Positions 1-5,436 of a stretch of DNA of 5,436 nucleotides are shown piece after piece. The translations under genes and the position numbers were made by a program. Where the stretch lies: positions 1 to 5,436 of the forward strand of contig JAYVSS010000290.1 in the NCBI GenBank assembly GCA_043775075.1, written 5' to 3'. Position 1 is the first letter of the stretch; each line of letters begins with the position of its first letter. The notes beneath the pieces were generated by a model, which was not told where the DNA came from, searched no databases, and saw only the letters and a program-made list of their open reading frames with translations. Origin of the DNA: JANLQX01 sp043775075. Its GTDB lineage: Bacteria; Actinomycetota; Acidimicrobiia; Acidimicrobiales; JANYDT01.

Positions 1-699
1 CTGTCATTTTCCACCTACGGGAGCCGCGTCAATCTCCAGGGGTGGGGACAGTGTGTCGCCAGCACCGGTTATGGCGGACTCTATAACGGTGGCGGGAACG
101 CGCTGTACACAGGGGGCTTTGGTGGCACCTCATCGGCCTCACCAATTGTTGCTTCGGCTGCCGCCATCGTGTCAAGCGTGGCCCAGCAGCAGGGAGTGTC
201 GATGTCACCAACACTGGTACGCCAAGCGCTCATCGATACGGCAACGGCGGGAGCGCCTGGGGCCAACATCGGCGGCCTTCCGAATGTCGAAGCTGCGGTC
301 ACGAACCTCTTCGTCCCAACCGCAACACTACGTGCACCTATCAATGCAGCAGCGCGGTCCAGCATCGAACTCGACGCATCGGGTTCGACCGATCCGCAAA
401 ACGACCCACTCTCATTTGTCTGGGATTTCAACAACGACGGCCTCTTCAACGATGCCGTTGGACCGAAGCCTTCCTTCAACACCGGTGCCGCCGAGACGAC
501 GCGGACCGTGCGCGTCCGGGTTACTGATGCACATGGTGCGTCGACATCGGCATCGGCGAACATCGTCATTGCCTACCCTCCCCGTGCACCAGCACCGCAA
601 GCGCCTGGTGCTTCGACAGGAGGGCAGCGCGATGGTGCCCCTTCGGCACCGCCCGGGCCCGGATCTTCGACGCCGCGAGGCCCGGCGCCCCAGGCGTGA
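1..699 (+). CDS. Subtilisin-like (S8) serine protease with PKD domain, C-terminal part (5' end outside window)
   Basis: The frame is open from base 1 and ends at TGA 697-699, giving 232 residues of the C-terminal part; the Asp and His of the catalytic triad must lie upstream. The block GGTSSASPIVA (residues 41-51) is the subtilase serine signature GTSxAxP, with the nucleophile Ser44 encoded at 130-132. The preceding FSTYGSRVNLQGWG stretch also fits the S8 core. Residues about 107-190 form a PKD (polycystic kidney disease) Ig-like domain, recognisable from LDASGSTDP, the WDFNNDG strand and the closing VRVRVTDAHG. PKD domains usually serve adhesion or substrate binding in exported enzymes. Residues 192-232 are a Pro/Ala/Gly-rich tail in which APQA recurs; no sortase motif or membrane anchor follows. 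By family the enzyme is probably secreted and degrades extracellular protein, but its signal peptide cannot be seen. Protease assignment is firm; substrate is unknown. Confidence 0.93.
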   Translation: MSFSTYGSRVNLQGWGQCVASTGYGGLYNGGGNALYTGGFGGTSSASPIVASAAAIVSSVAQQQGVSMSPTLVRQALIDTATAGAPGANIGGLPNVEAAVTNLFVPTATLRAPINAAARSSIELDASGSTDPQNDPLSFVWDFNNDGLFNDAVGPKPSFNTGAAETTRTVRVRVTDAHGASTSASANIVIAYPPRAPAPQAPGASTGGQRDGAPSAPPGPGSSTPRGPAPQA

Positions 700-709
700 C
701 CCGTCCTGG

Positions 710-2104
710 TTAACGAGCCGGGGCCACAAGCGGCCACGGACGAAGTCGCTCGGCCGCCAGAGCGATATCCAGCAACGCCGCTTCGCGGTGATGCGGGGCC
801 AGAACCTGGAGACTGACGGGCAGCCCGTCGATGTCGCCGGCGGGGACGGAGATCGCCGGGTTACCGTAGAGATTCGATGGCGCAGTGAGCCGACCATTAT
901 TCCAACCTCCCACTTCTTTGCCGCCAAACACGGTGGGAAGTGGCCCCTCGGCGGCAAACGCGCCGTCGGGGTTGGTCGCCGTCATGACCAGGTCGCACTC
1001 CTCGAACATCGTGGCCATGGCCTCGTTCAGCGCTACCCGGCGGTTTTCGCATTTGTACGCCGCCGCACCGTCCCACTTGCCGTCAGCCCACCGCAGCCCG
1101 TAAGCAATCTCGGGAGTGAGCTGATCCTCGCAAGCTGGCCACCGGTCCCCCAGCTGTCCGCGGATAGAGATCAAACCGGAGAGCGACCACGCCGTTCCCA
1201 TGCTCGGCAAGGCGACCTCGACGTCAACCTGGTTCATGCCAAGCGCGCTTAGCAGCTCATTAGCAAGCGCGCTGATTATTTCCCAAGCAACCGGGTTCAC
1301 GAAGGCCCCTCCAAAGTCCGGGAGAATGGCCACTCGCATGCCCTGCAACGTGTCTCCCTGCGTGCCCAAGCCGGCCTCCCAACCCTCAACCCGAGGTAGG
1401 GCGAGTGGCGTCCGCAGATCCGCACCGTTGGTCACGTCGAGCCACCGCGCAGTGTCACGCACGCTACGGGAGACGCATCCAGGGACGGCCGTGAGATTAC
1501 CCATTTCAGCACTCGGTCCATTTGGTATGCGCCCATACGTCACCTTCAAACCGACGAGCCCGCAGAACCCGGCCGGAATGCGAATAGAACCACCACCATC
1601 GCCCGCCGTACCGGCGGTCAGAATGCCTCCGGCTACGGCCGCCGCCGAACCTCCCGACGATCCGCCCGGCGTCTGAGCGAAGTTCCACGGATTGCGGGTG
1701 GCGCCGTTGAGCTTCGTTCGAGTCACATTGACCCCACCGAACTCAGACGCCGTTGTGAGACCCACCGGAATTGCTCCGGCGATCCTGAGGCGCGTGACCA
1801 TGGTCGAAGTTTGGGTGGCGACATGATCCTTCAGAGGGACGCTCGCTTCGGTCGCCGGCCAACCAGCCACGTTCGTGAGTTCCTTGACCCCCAAGGGCAC
1901 CCCGCCGAATGGCAAGGACACGTCCGCCGTCTTTGCCACCCGTATAGCGGCCTCTCGATCAAGAAAGGAGAAGGCGTTCAGATCGCTCGCGTCGATTGCA
2001 GCAAACACCGCGTCGACCTCTTCAGATGGGGACCGCTGGCCCGAGCGAAACGCGTCAACGAGCGAACATTGGTCGCCCTGCCATGGCTGCATCGAGTTGG
2101 TCAC
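710..2104 (-). CDS. Amidase signature (AS) family hydrolase
   Basis: This 464-residue protein has the usual length of AS-family amidases, cytosolic serine hydrolases that cleave carboxamide bonds. The Ser-cisSer-Lys triad is complete: Lys74 in GVPLGVKELTN, cis-Ser149 in TPGGSSGGSAAA, and the nucleophile Ser173 in GDGGGSIRIPAG, 24 residues after the cis-Ser as in fatty acid amide hydrolase. The C-terminal NPAISVPAG with GLPVSLQVLAP is also typical. No signal peptide is visible. The start is GTG at 2104, the first possible start after an in-frame TGA (2114-2116); ATG at 2092 (residue 5) is an alternative. No convincing Shine-Dalgarno sequence precedes either. It begins 15 bases after the NUDIX gene, so the two are probably co-transcribed. 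The family covers GatA, nicotinamidase-like, indoleacetamide and aryl/acyl amidases. With no GatB or GatC neighbour, GatA is unlikely. The substrate cannot be read from sequence. Confidence 0.95.
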   Translation of the reverse strand: MTNSMQPWQGDQCSLVDAFRSGQRSPSEEVDAVFAAIDASDLNAFSFLDREAAIRVAKTADVSLPFGGVPLGVKELTNVAGWPATEASVPLKDHVATQTSTMVTRLRIAGAIPVGLTTASEFGGVNVTRTKLNGATRNPWNFAQTPGGSSGGSAAAVAGGILTAGTAGDGGGSIRIPAGFCGLVGLKVTYGRIPNGPSAEMGNLTAVPGCVSRSVRDTARWLDVTNGADLRTPLALPRVEGWEAGLGTQGDTLQGMRVAILPDFGGAFVNPVAWEIISALANELLSALGMNQVDVEVALPSMGTAWSLSGLISIRGQLGDRWPACEDQLTPEIAYGLRWADGKWDGAAAYKCENRRVALNEAMATMFEECDLVMTATNPDGAFAAEGPLPTVFGGKEVGGWNNGRLTAPSNLYGNPAISVPAGDIDGLPVSLQVLAPHHREAALLDIALAAERLRPWPLVAPAR

Positions 2105-2119
2105 ACCGCCCAGTCAACA

Positions 2120-2680
2120 TCACTGCAGGACAATCAGCCAGGCTGGCACCACGGCGCTGAGCAACGGGGGAAACGTTGCGGCGGAGTCCGGGCACCAGCG
2201 CACCGTCGTCCGCATCGCCATGTACTCCTCCGGCGACACCCATCGAACCTCCACCACTTCACCGTCGGTACAGCGCACCTCCCCGTCGAACCGCACGAAG
2301 TAGCACTGAGAGATAACACGCACGTCGTCGTCTTCGAAGATGATGCAACCAAGCGTGGTCAGCGACACCCCTTCGATGCCAAGCTCCTCGGCAAGTTCGC
2401 GAAGCGCAGCGAATTCGTAGGACTCCCCCGCTTCGACGACGCCGCCCGACGCCACGTCCCAGTACCCGGGCCACACATCCTTGTCGTCGGCGCGGCGATG
2501 GACCAAGAGCCGATCGTGTCGATCGAGCACGGCGATGCCGACGCCTCGATGCCTCAGGTTTTCGGCGCGCATTTGCGAACGAGGCACGGTGTCGATCACC
2601 ACATCGAACTCGTCGACAATATCAACCATCGAGCGGTCGCTGCCGTCCGACGCTTCCCGCCCGTTTTTCGAAGTCACCAC
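2120..2680 (-). CDS. NUDIX hydrolase, YfcD-like
   Basis: A perfect NUDIX box (Gx5Ex7REUxEExGU) spans residues 80-102: Gly80, Glu86, Arg94-Glu95, Glu98-Glu99, Gly101-Ile102. It supplies the metal-binding glutamates for hydrolysing a nucleoside diphosphate linked to another group. The segment before it (VDIVDEFDVVIDTVPRSQMR, then RHRGVGIAVLD, VHRRADDKDVWPGYWDVASGG) resembles the YfcD branch, which shares its layout with isopentenyl-diphosphate isomerase, so hydrolase or isomerase chemistry is not settled by sequence. The start is uncertain. GTG at 2680 gives 186 residues, GTG at 2677 lies 7 bases after a TANNNT box, and ATG at 2629 (residue 18) removes a low-complexity leader and better fits the family's usual N-terminus. 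The gene leads a probable two-gene transcript with the amidase and diverges from the RecB-like nuclease gene. Substrate unknown. Confidence 0.92.
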   Translation of the reverse strand: MVTSKNGREASDGSDRSMVDIVDEFDVVIDTVPRSQMRAENLRHRGVGIAVLDRHDRLLVHRRADDKDVWPGYWDVASGGVVEAGESYEFAALRELAEELGIEGVSLTTLGCIIFEDDDVRVISQCYFVRFDGEVRCTDGEVVEVRWVSPEEYMAMRTTVRWCPDSAATFPPLLSAVVPAWLIVLQ

Positions 2681-2684
2681 CCGC

Positions 2685-2690
2685 AGGTTA
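2685..2690 (-). promoter_or_regulatory. Candidate -10 box for the NUDIX-amidase transcript
   Basis: Read on the minus strand this is TAACCT, matching the TANNNT core of actinobacterial -10 elements. It ends 4 bases before GTG 2680 and 7 bases before GTG 2677, which would give a leaderless or nearly leaderless mRNA starting at about 2677-2678. No clear -35 box is seen. A six-base match is weak on its own; the support is its position and the lack of a Shine-Dalgarno sequence. Confidence 0.35.
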
Positions 2691-2700
2691 CGGCCACGTT

Positions 2701-2714
2701 ACCGGGCGGCCGGT
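2701..2714. repeat. Small inverted repeat in the divergent spacer, possible operator
   Basis: ACCGG (2701-2705) and CCGGT (2710-2714) form a perfect 5-base inverted repeat around GCGG, midway between the two divergent genes. A further CCGGTA at 2730-2735 is inverted relative to TACCGG at 2700-2705 and runs into the candidate rightward -10 box. It could bind a dimeric regulator or simply reflect GC-rich chance; short CCGG words are common here. Confidence 0.25.
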
Positions 2715-2733
2715 TTCGTCATACCCCCTCCGG

Positions 2734-2739
2734 TAGGTT
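2734..2739 (+). promoter_or_regulatory. Candidate -10 box for leaderless nuclease mRNA
   Basis: TAGGTT fits TANNNT and lies at -12 to -7 relative to the ATG at 2746, leaving 6 bases, which is the spacing expected if transcription begins at the A of the start codon. GGAGG at 2740-2744 looks like a Shine-Dalgarno sequence but is only 1 base from the ATG, too close to act as one. No convincing -35 box is visible. Confidence 0.45.
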
Positions 2740-2745
2740 GGAGGC

Positions 2746-3672
2746 ATGGCCCTCGCCCTCCCCACTTCTCTGTCACCGTCGAAGGTGGCATCGTTCAAGG
2801 ACTGCGCCATGATGTTTCGGTTTTCCGCCATTGACCGAGTGCCCGAGCCGCCGTCGATGTCGGCAGCCAAGGGCACTCTGGTGCACCGGGCACTCGAACT
2901 GCTTTTCCTCGAAATGCCAGTAGATCGAACAATAGAAACTGCGCTGAGCTGCCTCGCTCGTGCCGTGCCGGAGATCCTTGAGGGTGCTGAATACGCAGGC
3001 CTAGTGTTCGGCCCCGAGGAGCGCGAAAAGTTCCTGACCGATGCTGATCATCTCGTTCGTAAGTACTTTCTGCTTGAAGACCCAACCTCAATTCGCCCGA
3101 TAGGCCTTGAGCTGAGAATGGAGGCAAGCATGGGATCCCTGCGTCTGCGCGGGATCATTGACCGTCTCGAACTTGGTCCCGACGGTGAGTTAATCGTTAC
3201 CGACTACAAAACCGGCAAAGTTCCTGGAGTCAACTACGAACAGGGAAAGCTCGGCGGAGTGCAGTTCTATGCGTACTTATGTGAACAAATGCTCGGTCGA
3301 CGTCCGGACAAAGTCCAGCTGTTATACCTGAGCGAGCCGCTCGCCATTGTCCACGAACCAACCGACCAGTCAATACGTGGACTTACCATGCGGGCAAAGG
3401 CGATCTGGACCGCCGTTGAGCGGGCTTGTGATCGCGAAGACTTTCGGCCGAAACCATCGCGGCTGTGCAACGTTTGCTCGTTCAAAGAATGGTGTCCGGC
3501 GTTCGGCGGCGACCCCACCGACGCTCCTCGACGGGGGGAGCGGCCGGCTGGACCCATGGACCAGGCCGTACCACCGCCACCCGGCTCGGCCCTCACCGCA
3601 ATCGAAGCCGCCGAAGACCTCCTGATCGACACCATCGTGCTACCAGATACTCACCAGCCCAGCCTCGTTTAG
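2746..3672 (+). CDS. RecB/Cas4-like PD-(D/E)XK nuclease with probable 4Fe-4S cluster
   Basis: This 308-residue protein carries the motifs of the RecB-type nuclease fold (PDDEXK_1) in order: His47 in GTLVHRALE, Asp139 in GIIDRLE, Asp153 and Lys155 in DYKTGK, and Gln173 with Tyr175 in the QxxxY-type motif QFYAY. These residues bind metal and cut DNA. One cysteine near the N-terminus (Cys20, in SFKDCAMMFRF) and three near the end (Cys241, Cys244, Cys250, in CNVCSFKEWC) match the split cysteine pattern that holds a 4Fe-4S cluster in AddB and Cas4. Residues 255-308 are a Pro-rich, probably disordered tail. There is no helicase domain, as in the stand-alone RecB-family exonucleases common in Actinobacteria (Rv2119-type). 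No cas genes or repeats are near, so a role in general DNA repair is more likely than CRISPR adaptation. ATG 2746 is chosen from the -10 geometry. A PAP2 gene follows after 18 bases. Confidence 0.92.
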   Translation: MALALPTSLSPSKVASFKDCAMMFRFSAIDRVPEPPSMSAAKGTLVHRALELLFLEMPVDRTIETALSCLARAVPEILEGAEYAGLVFGPEEREKFLTDADHLVRKYFLLEDPTSIRPIGLELRMEASMGSLRLRGIIDRLELGPDGELIVTDYKTGKVPGVNYEQGKLGGVQFYAYLCEQMLGRRPDKVQLLYLSEPLAIVHEPTDQSIRGLTMRAKAIWTAVERACDREDFRPKPSRLCNVCSFKEWCPAFGGDPTDAPRRGERPAGPMDQAVPPPPGSALTAIEAAEDLLIDTIVLPDTHQPSLV

Positions 3673-3690
3673 CCCGTACCCAACGCACCC

Positions 3691-4233
3691 ATGCGCCGTA
3701 TCTCGCTCCCGCCAGCCGTCGATCGCGCAGACGCTCGATTCGATCGGTTCTGGGATCGATTTCGAGGGAATACCGCTGTCGACCGGGTTTTCTACACCGC
3801 CAGCGAAGTTGGGGACTTCGGGATGATTTGGATGGCCATGGCGGGAGTGCAGGGCGCGCTTGGTTCACCCATCCAGACCCGACATTTCCTCCGCGTCGCT
3901 GGGGTGCTTGCCGCTGAGTCAATCATCGTGAACGGCGGGATGAAGTCACTGTTCCGACGCCAGCGTCCCGACTGGGAGCAGGATCGCCCGTTGCACCTGC
4001 GCAAACCGAAAACTTCAAGCTTTCCGAGTGGGCACTCGAGCTCGGCGGTCACCGCAGCACTCCTGCTGACCAACTCGAATTCGATGCTTGCGCCCCTATG
4101 GTGGGGTGTTGCCGGCGTCGTTGCTATGAGTCGCGTTCACGTAAAGATCCACCACGTCTCCGATGTGGCTGGTGGCCTCCTAGTTGGCGCCGTGCTCGGC
4201 ACCATAGCCAAGAGCCTCATACCCGTGGTCTGA
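3691..4233 (+). CDS. PAP2-family membrane phosphatase
   Basis: The three PAP2 phosphatase motifs are complete in this 180-residue protein: Lys85-Arg92-Pro93 (KSLFRRQRP), Ser113-Gly114-His115 (FPSGHSS), and Ser147-Arg148, His154, Asp158 (SRVHVKIHHVSD). The two histidines do acid/base and phospho-enzyme chemistry. Hydrophobic stretches near residues 41-58, 65-82, 117-128, 133-147 and 159-178 suggest five to six membrane passes, so it probably removes phosphate from a lipid phosphate or diphosphate at the cell membrane. Candidates known for the family are undecaprenyl diphosphate, phosphatidate, phosphatidylglycerol phosphate and decaprenylphosphoryl-ribose phosphate; the sequence does not choose among them. 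ATG 3691 is the first possible start after the in-frame TAG that ends the nuclease gene, and no Shine-Dalgarno or TANNNT box precedes it, so it is likely read from the nuclease transcript. The functional link to the nuclease is unclear. Confidence 0.94.
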   Translation: MRRISLPPAVDRADARFDRFWDRFRGNTAVDRVFYTASEVGDFGMIWMAMAGVQGALGSPIQTRHFLRVAGVLAAESIIVNGGMKSLFRRQRPDWEQDRPLHLRKPKTSSFPSGHSSSAVTAALLLTNSNSMLAPLWWGVAGVVAMSRVHVKIHHVSDVAGGLLVGAVLGTIAKSLIPVV

Positions 4234-4244
4234 GTATTCCCCCA

Positions 4245-4258
4245 GGCTGTTTCCAGCC
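4245..4258. terminator. Weak hairpin between convergent genes
   Basis: GGCTG (4245-4249), loop TTTC, CAGCC (4254-4258) forms a perfect 5-base stem just after the PAP2 stop and before the end of the leftward small gene. No run of T follows on either strand, so it is not a classical Rho-independent terminator. Its place between convergent genes is the main reason to list it. Confidence 0.25.
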
Positions 4259-4274
4259 GCCGTGCGGGCCTCGG

Positions 4275-4436
4275 CTAGTTCGTTGGCGTGGGGGTCTCGA
4301 CGAGCAGCGAGCGAACGTCGAGCAAGAGATCGGTCACTTCAGCCGACGACACCAGCTCTCGCTTGTGCAGAACTACTAGCTGCTTGTCAATGATCGCTAG
4401 CGCTTCGGTAATGCCGTCTCGTTCGAGCGTGTCCAT
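4275..4436 (-). CDS. Small uncharacterised protein, 53 residues
   Basis: On the minus strand an ATG at 4436 opens a 53-codon frame ending in TAG at 4275-4277. Of the 52 codons after the start, 37 end in G or C, matching the coding bias of the neighbours. The product (MDTLERDGITEALAIIDKQL to LLVETPTPTN) is rich in Leu, Val, Glu, Asp and Lys, has no cysteine, and looks like two amphipathic helices, about residues 8-28 and 31-46, with a short Pro/Thr tail. There is no signal peptide or membrane segment. It is convergent with the PAP2 gene (41-base gap) and divergent from the gene at 4545. A TANNNT box (TAGCGT, 4446-4451) lies 9 bases upstream of the ATG. I do not recognise the family; a small helical-hairpin protein is all that can be said. 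The alternative is that the region is non-coding. Confidence 0.6.
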   Translation of the reverse strand: MDTLERDGITEALAIIDKQLVVLHKRELVSSAEVTDLLLDVRSLLVETPTPTN

Positions 4437-4445
4437 TACAACGCA

Positions 4446-4451
4446 ACGCTA
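4446..4451 (-). promoter_or_regulatory. Possible -10 box for the small gene
   Basis: On the minus strand TAGCGT fits TANNNT and ends 9 bases before the ATG at 4436, which would give a leader of only 2-3 bases. The spacing is less exact than at the other candidates here and there is no -35 box, so this is tentative. Confidence 0.2.
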
Positions 4452-4532
4452 CTGCACCCCGGCGCGCAGTCCCGGTGACTTGCGTTCAGGAAAGTCAAAC
4501 CTTCTGCTTGGGAACATTTGCTGGTTCACGCC

Positions 4533-4538
4533 TACGGT
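4533..4538 (+). promoter_or_regulatory. Candidate -10 box for leaderless mRNA of the gene at 4545
   Basis: TACGGT fits TANNNT and lies at -12 to -7 relative to the ATG at 4545, the same 6-base gap as at the nuclease gene. The bases just before the ATG (TTGGCC) contain no Shine-Dalgarno sequence. TTGGGA at 4508-4513 is a 4-of-6 match to a -35 box, but its 19-base spacer is long. Confidence 0.45.
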
Positions 4539-4544
4539 TTGGCC

Positions 4545-5436
4545 ATGGGAGTCCGCCTCGACCCGATAGATGAATACATGCACGAACTCGGCCCGGAGCC
4601 GAACTTCAACGAAAGCATGTACTTCAACGCCTACGACCCCGAGCAACAAGTTGGCGGCTGGTTCCGCATCGGAAACCGGGCCAACGAGGGCTCCGCCGAA
4701 ATGACCGTGTGTCTCTACCTTCCCGACGGTCGAGTGGCATTCATGTTTCAACGGCCGAAGATCGCTGACAACGCGGCGTTCAACGCCGGTGGTCTGAGCG
4801 TTGAGGTTGTCACGCCCTTCGAGGAAATAAAGCTCACATACGAAGGAAAAGTAGCTGTCCTTACCAATCCGATGGACATGGTGGAGCCGAAAAAGGCGTT
4901 CACCGAAAACCCCCGCGAGGCATGCACCGTTTCGCTCACGATTCTCGGGCGTTCGGCCATGTTCGGCGGGGAGCCAGACGTCCCGCACGAAGCACCGGGG
5001 GAGGAATTCGCGAAGGGCCACTACGAGCAGCTCCTCGAGGCTCGGGGCACGATCACCGTCGGCGACCAAAAGTGGACGATCAATGGCTTCGGTCTCCGGG
5101 ATCACTCTTGGGGCCCTCGTTTCTGGCAGGCGCCGTATTACTACCGGTGGCTCACCGGCAACGTGGGACCGGACTTCGGCTTTATGGGCAGCGTGGTGGT
5201 CAAGCGAAATGGCACCAGGTCCAAGGGTGGTTTCGTGTGGGAAGGCGGCACGCTTCATCTCGTGGACGACTGCTCTGTGGCCACGACCTGGACCGGCGAA
5301 GATACCTATCACCGCGGGGTGGCCCTCACCCTTAGGTCGTCACGCTCTGAACGTTCATGGACGATCACCGGGGATGCGTTCAACCTGATCCCCCTTCGCC
5401 ATCGGCGTACCGATGCCGAAGGGAACGAACTCCTAA
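4545..5436 (+). CDS. Uncharacterised DUF7064/AttH-like protein, N-terminal part (3' end outside window)
   Basis: From ATG 4545 the frame stays open for 297 codons to the right edge with no stop. The N-terminal part has FNESMYFNAYD (residues 21-31), GGWFRIGNRANEG (37-49) and TVCLYLPDGRVAFMF (54-68). Later comes the strongest block, GFGLRDHSWGPRFWQ (181-195), followed by YYYRWLTGNVGPDFGFMG. From memory these match proteins now labelled DUF7064/DUF7065, which look like the two-lobed lipocalin fold of AttH and carotenoid hydratase CrtC. Such proteins occur in actinobacteria and sphingomonads, some near lipid or steroid breakdown genes, but no activity is established that I know of. The conserved Arg185, Asp186, His187 and Trp189 are candidate active-site or ligand residues. 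No signal peptide or membrane segment is seen, so it is probably cytosolic. The start is supported by the TANNNT box 6 bases upstream; Met12 is the next ATG. The family name is an inference. Confidence 0.85.
   Translation, partial: MGVRLDPIDEYMHELGPEPNFNESMYFNAYDPEQQVGGWFRIGNRANEGSAEMTVCLYLPDGRVAFMFQRPKIADNAAFNAGGLSVEVVTPFEEIKLTYEGKVAVLTNPMDMVEPKKAFTENPREACTVSLTILGRSAMFGGEPDVPHEAPGEEFAKGHYEQLLEARGTITVGDQKWTINGFGLRDHSWGPRFWQAPYYYRWLTGNVGPDFGFMGSVVVKRNGTRSKGGFVWEGGTLHLVDDCSVATTWTGEDTYHRGVALTLRSSRSERSWTITGDAFNLIPLRHRRTDAEGNELL

Noticed and set aside
192..699. Frameshifted or truncated protease tail
   Set aside because: The Pro/Ala/Gly-rich end is unusual, but the PKD domain is complete and no further domain can be recognised in the other frames after the stop.
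53..1252. Long open frame of about 399 codons on the plus strand
   Set aside because: It overlaps the protease and the amidase, both with full catalytic motifs, and its Arg/Pro/His/Ser-rich product is typical of an out-of-frame reading of GC-rich DNA.
710..2104. GatA subunit of Glu/Asp-tRNA amidotransferase
   Set aside because: The catalytic signature is shared by all AS enzymes, there is no gatB or gatC neighbour, and its partner gene is a NUDIX hydrolase.
2740..2744. GGAGG as a Shine-Dalgarno sequence for the nuclease gene
   Set aside because: It is 1 base from the ATG, too near for ribosome pairing, and no suitable in-frame start lies at the right distance downstream.
1811..2812. Plus-strand open frame of about 333 codons opposite the amidase, NUDIX and spacer
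   Set aside because: The product is Arg/His-rich with no domain motif, while the opposite strand encodes two recognisable enzymes.
2746..3672. Cas4 of a CRISPR-Cas adaptation module
   Set aside because: Cas4 and RecB-like repair nucleases share these motifs, but there are no repeats, cas1 or cas2 anywhere in the window, and the protein is longer than typical Cas4.
4288..4569. Plus-strand open frame of 93 codons over the small-gene region
   Set aside because: The product is dominated by Ser, Thr and Arg, and it runs past the well-supported start at 4545; the minus-strand 53-codon frame has much better composition.
4449..5312. Minus-strand open frame of 287 codons opposite the right-edge gene
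   Set aside because: The plus-strand frame from 4545 has family-like conserved blocks and stays open for the whole stretch. The minus-strand product looks like its antisense shadow, and it would also cover the candidate promoter at 4533-4538.

Overview
This is a gene-dense stretch of bacterial chromosome, roughly 60% G+C by eye, with codons that favour G or C in third position. I think it comes from an actinobacterium. The reasons are the GC-rich coding, several GTG starts, almost no Shine-Dalgarno sequences, and starts preceded by a TANNNT box at the distance typical of leaderless actinobacterial mRNAs. The lineage (for example Acidimicrobiia or a relative) is a guess; there is no rRNA or marker gene to settle it.

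Layout from left to right. Positions 1-699 (+) hold the C-terminal end of a secreted-type subtilisin-like (S8) protease, with the serine active-site block, a PKD domain and a Pro/Ala/Gly-rich tail. Facing it after only 10 bases is a leftward pair: an amidase-signature hydrolase (710-2104) preceded by a YfcD-like NUDIX hydrolase (2120-2680), 15 bases apart and probably one transcript. A 65-base divergent spacer (2681-2745) carries a candidate promoter for each direction and a small inverted repeat between them. Rightward from it run a RecB/Cas4-like PD-(D/E)XK nuclease with four likely Fe-S cysteines (2746-3672) and, 18 bases later, a PAP2 membrane phosphatase (3691-4233). Next comes a leftward 53-codon small gene (4275-4436). 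Last is a rightward gene (4545 to beyond the right edge) for an uncharacterised protein resembling the DUF7064/AttH-like group. It stays open to position 5436, so it has no stop codon in the window.

No single pathway ties these genes together. The two putative operons (NUDIX-amidase, nuclease-PAP2) look like housekeeping or peripheral metabolic pairs. I see no mobile element, CRISPR array, tRNA, rRNA or phage gene, and no gap longer than about 110 bases without a gene. The points most worth a second look are the repeated leaderless-promoter geometry, the small gene at 4275-4436 and the uncharacterised gene at the right edge.
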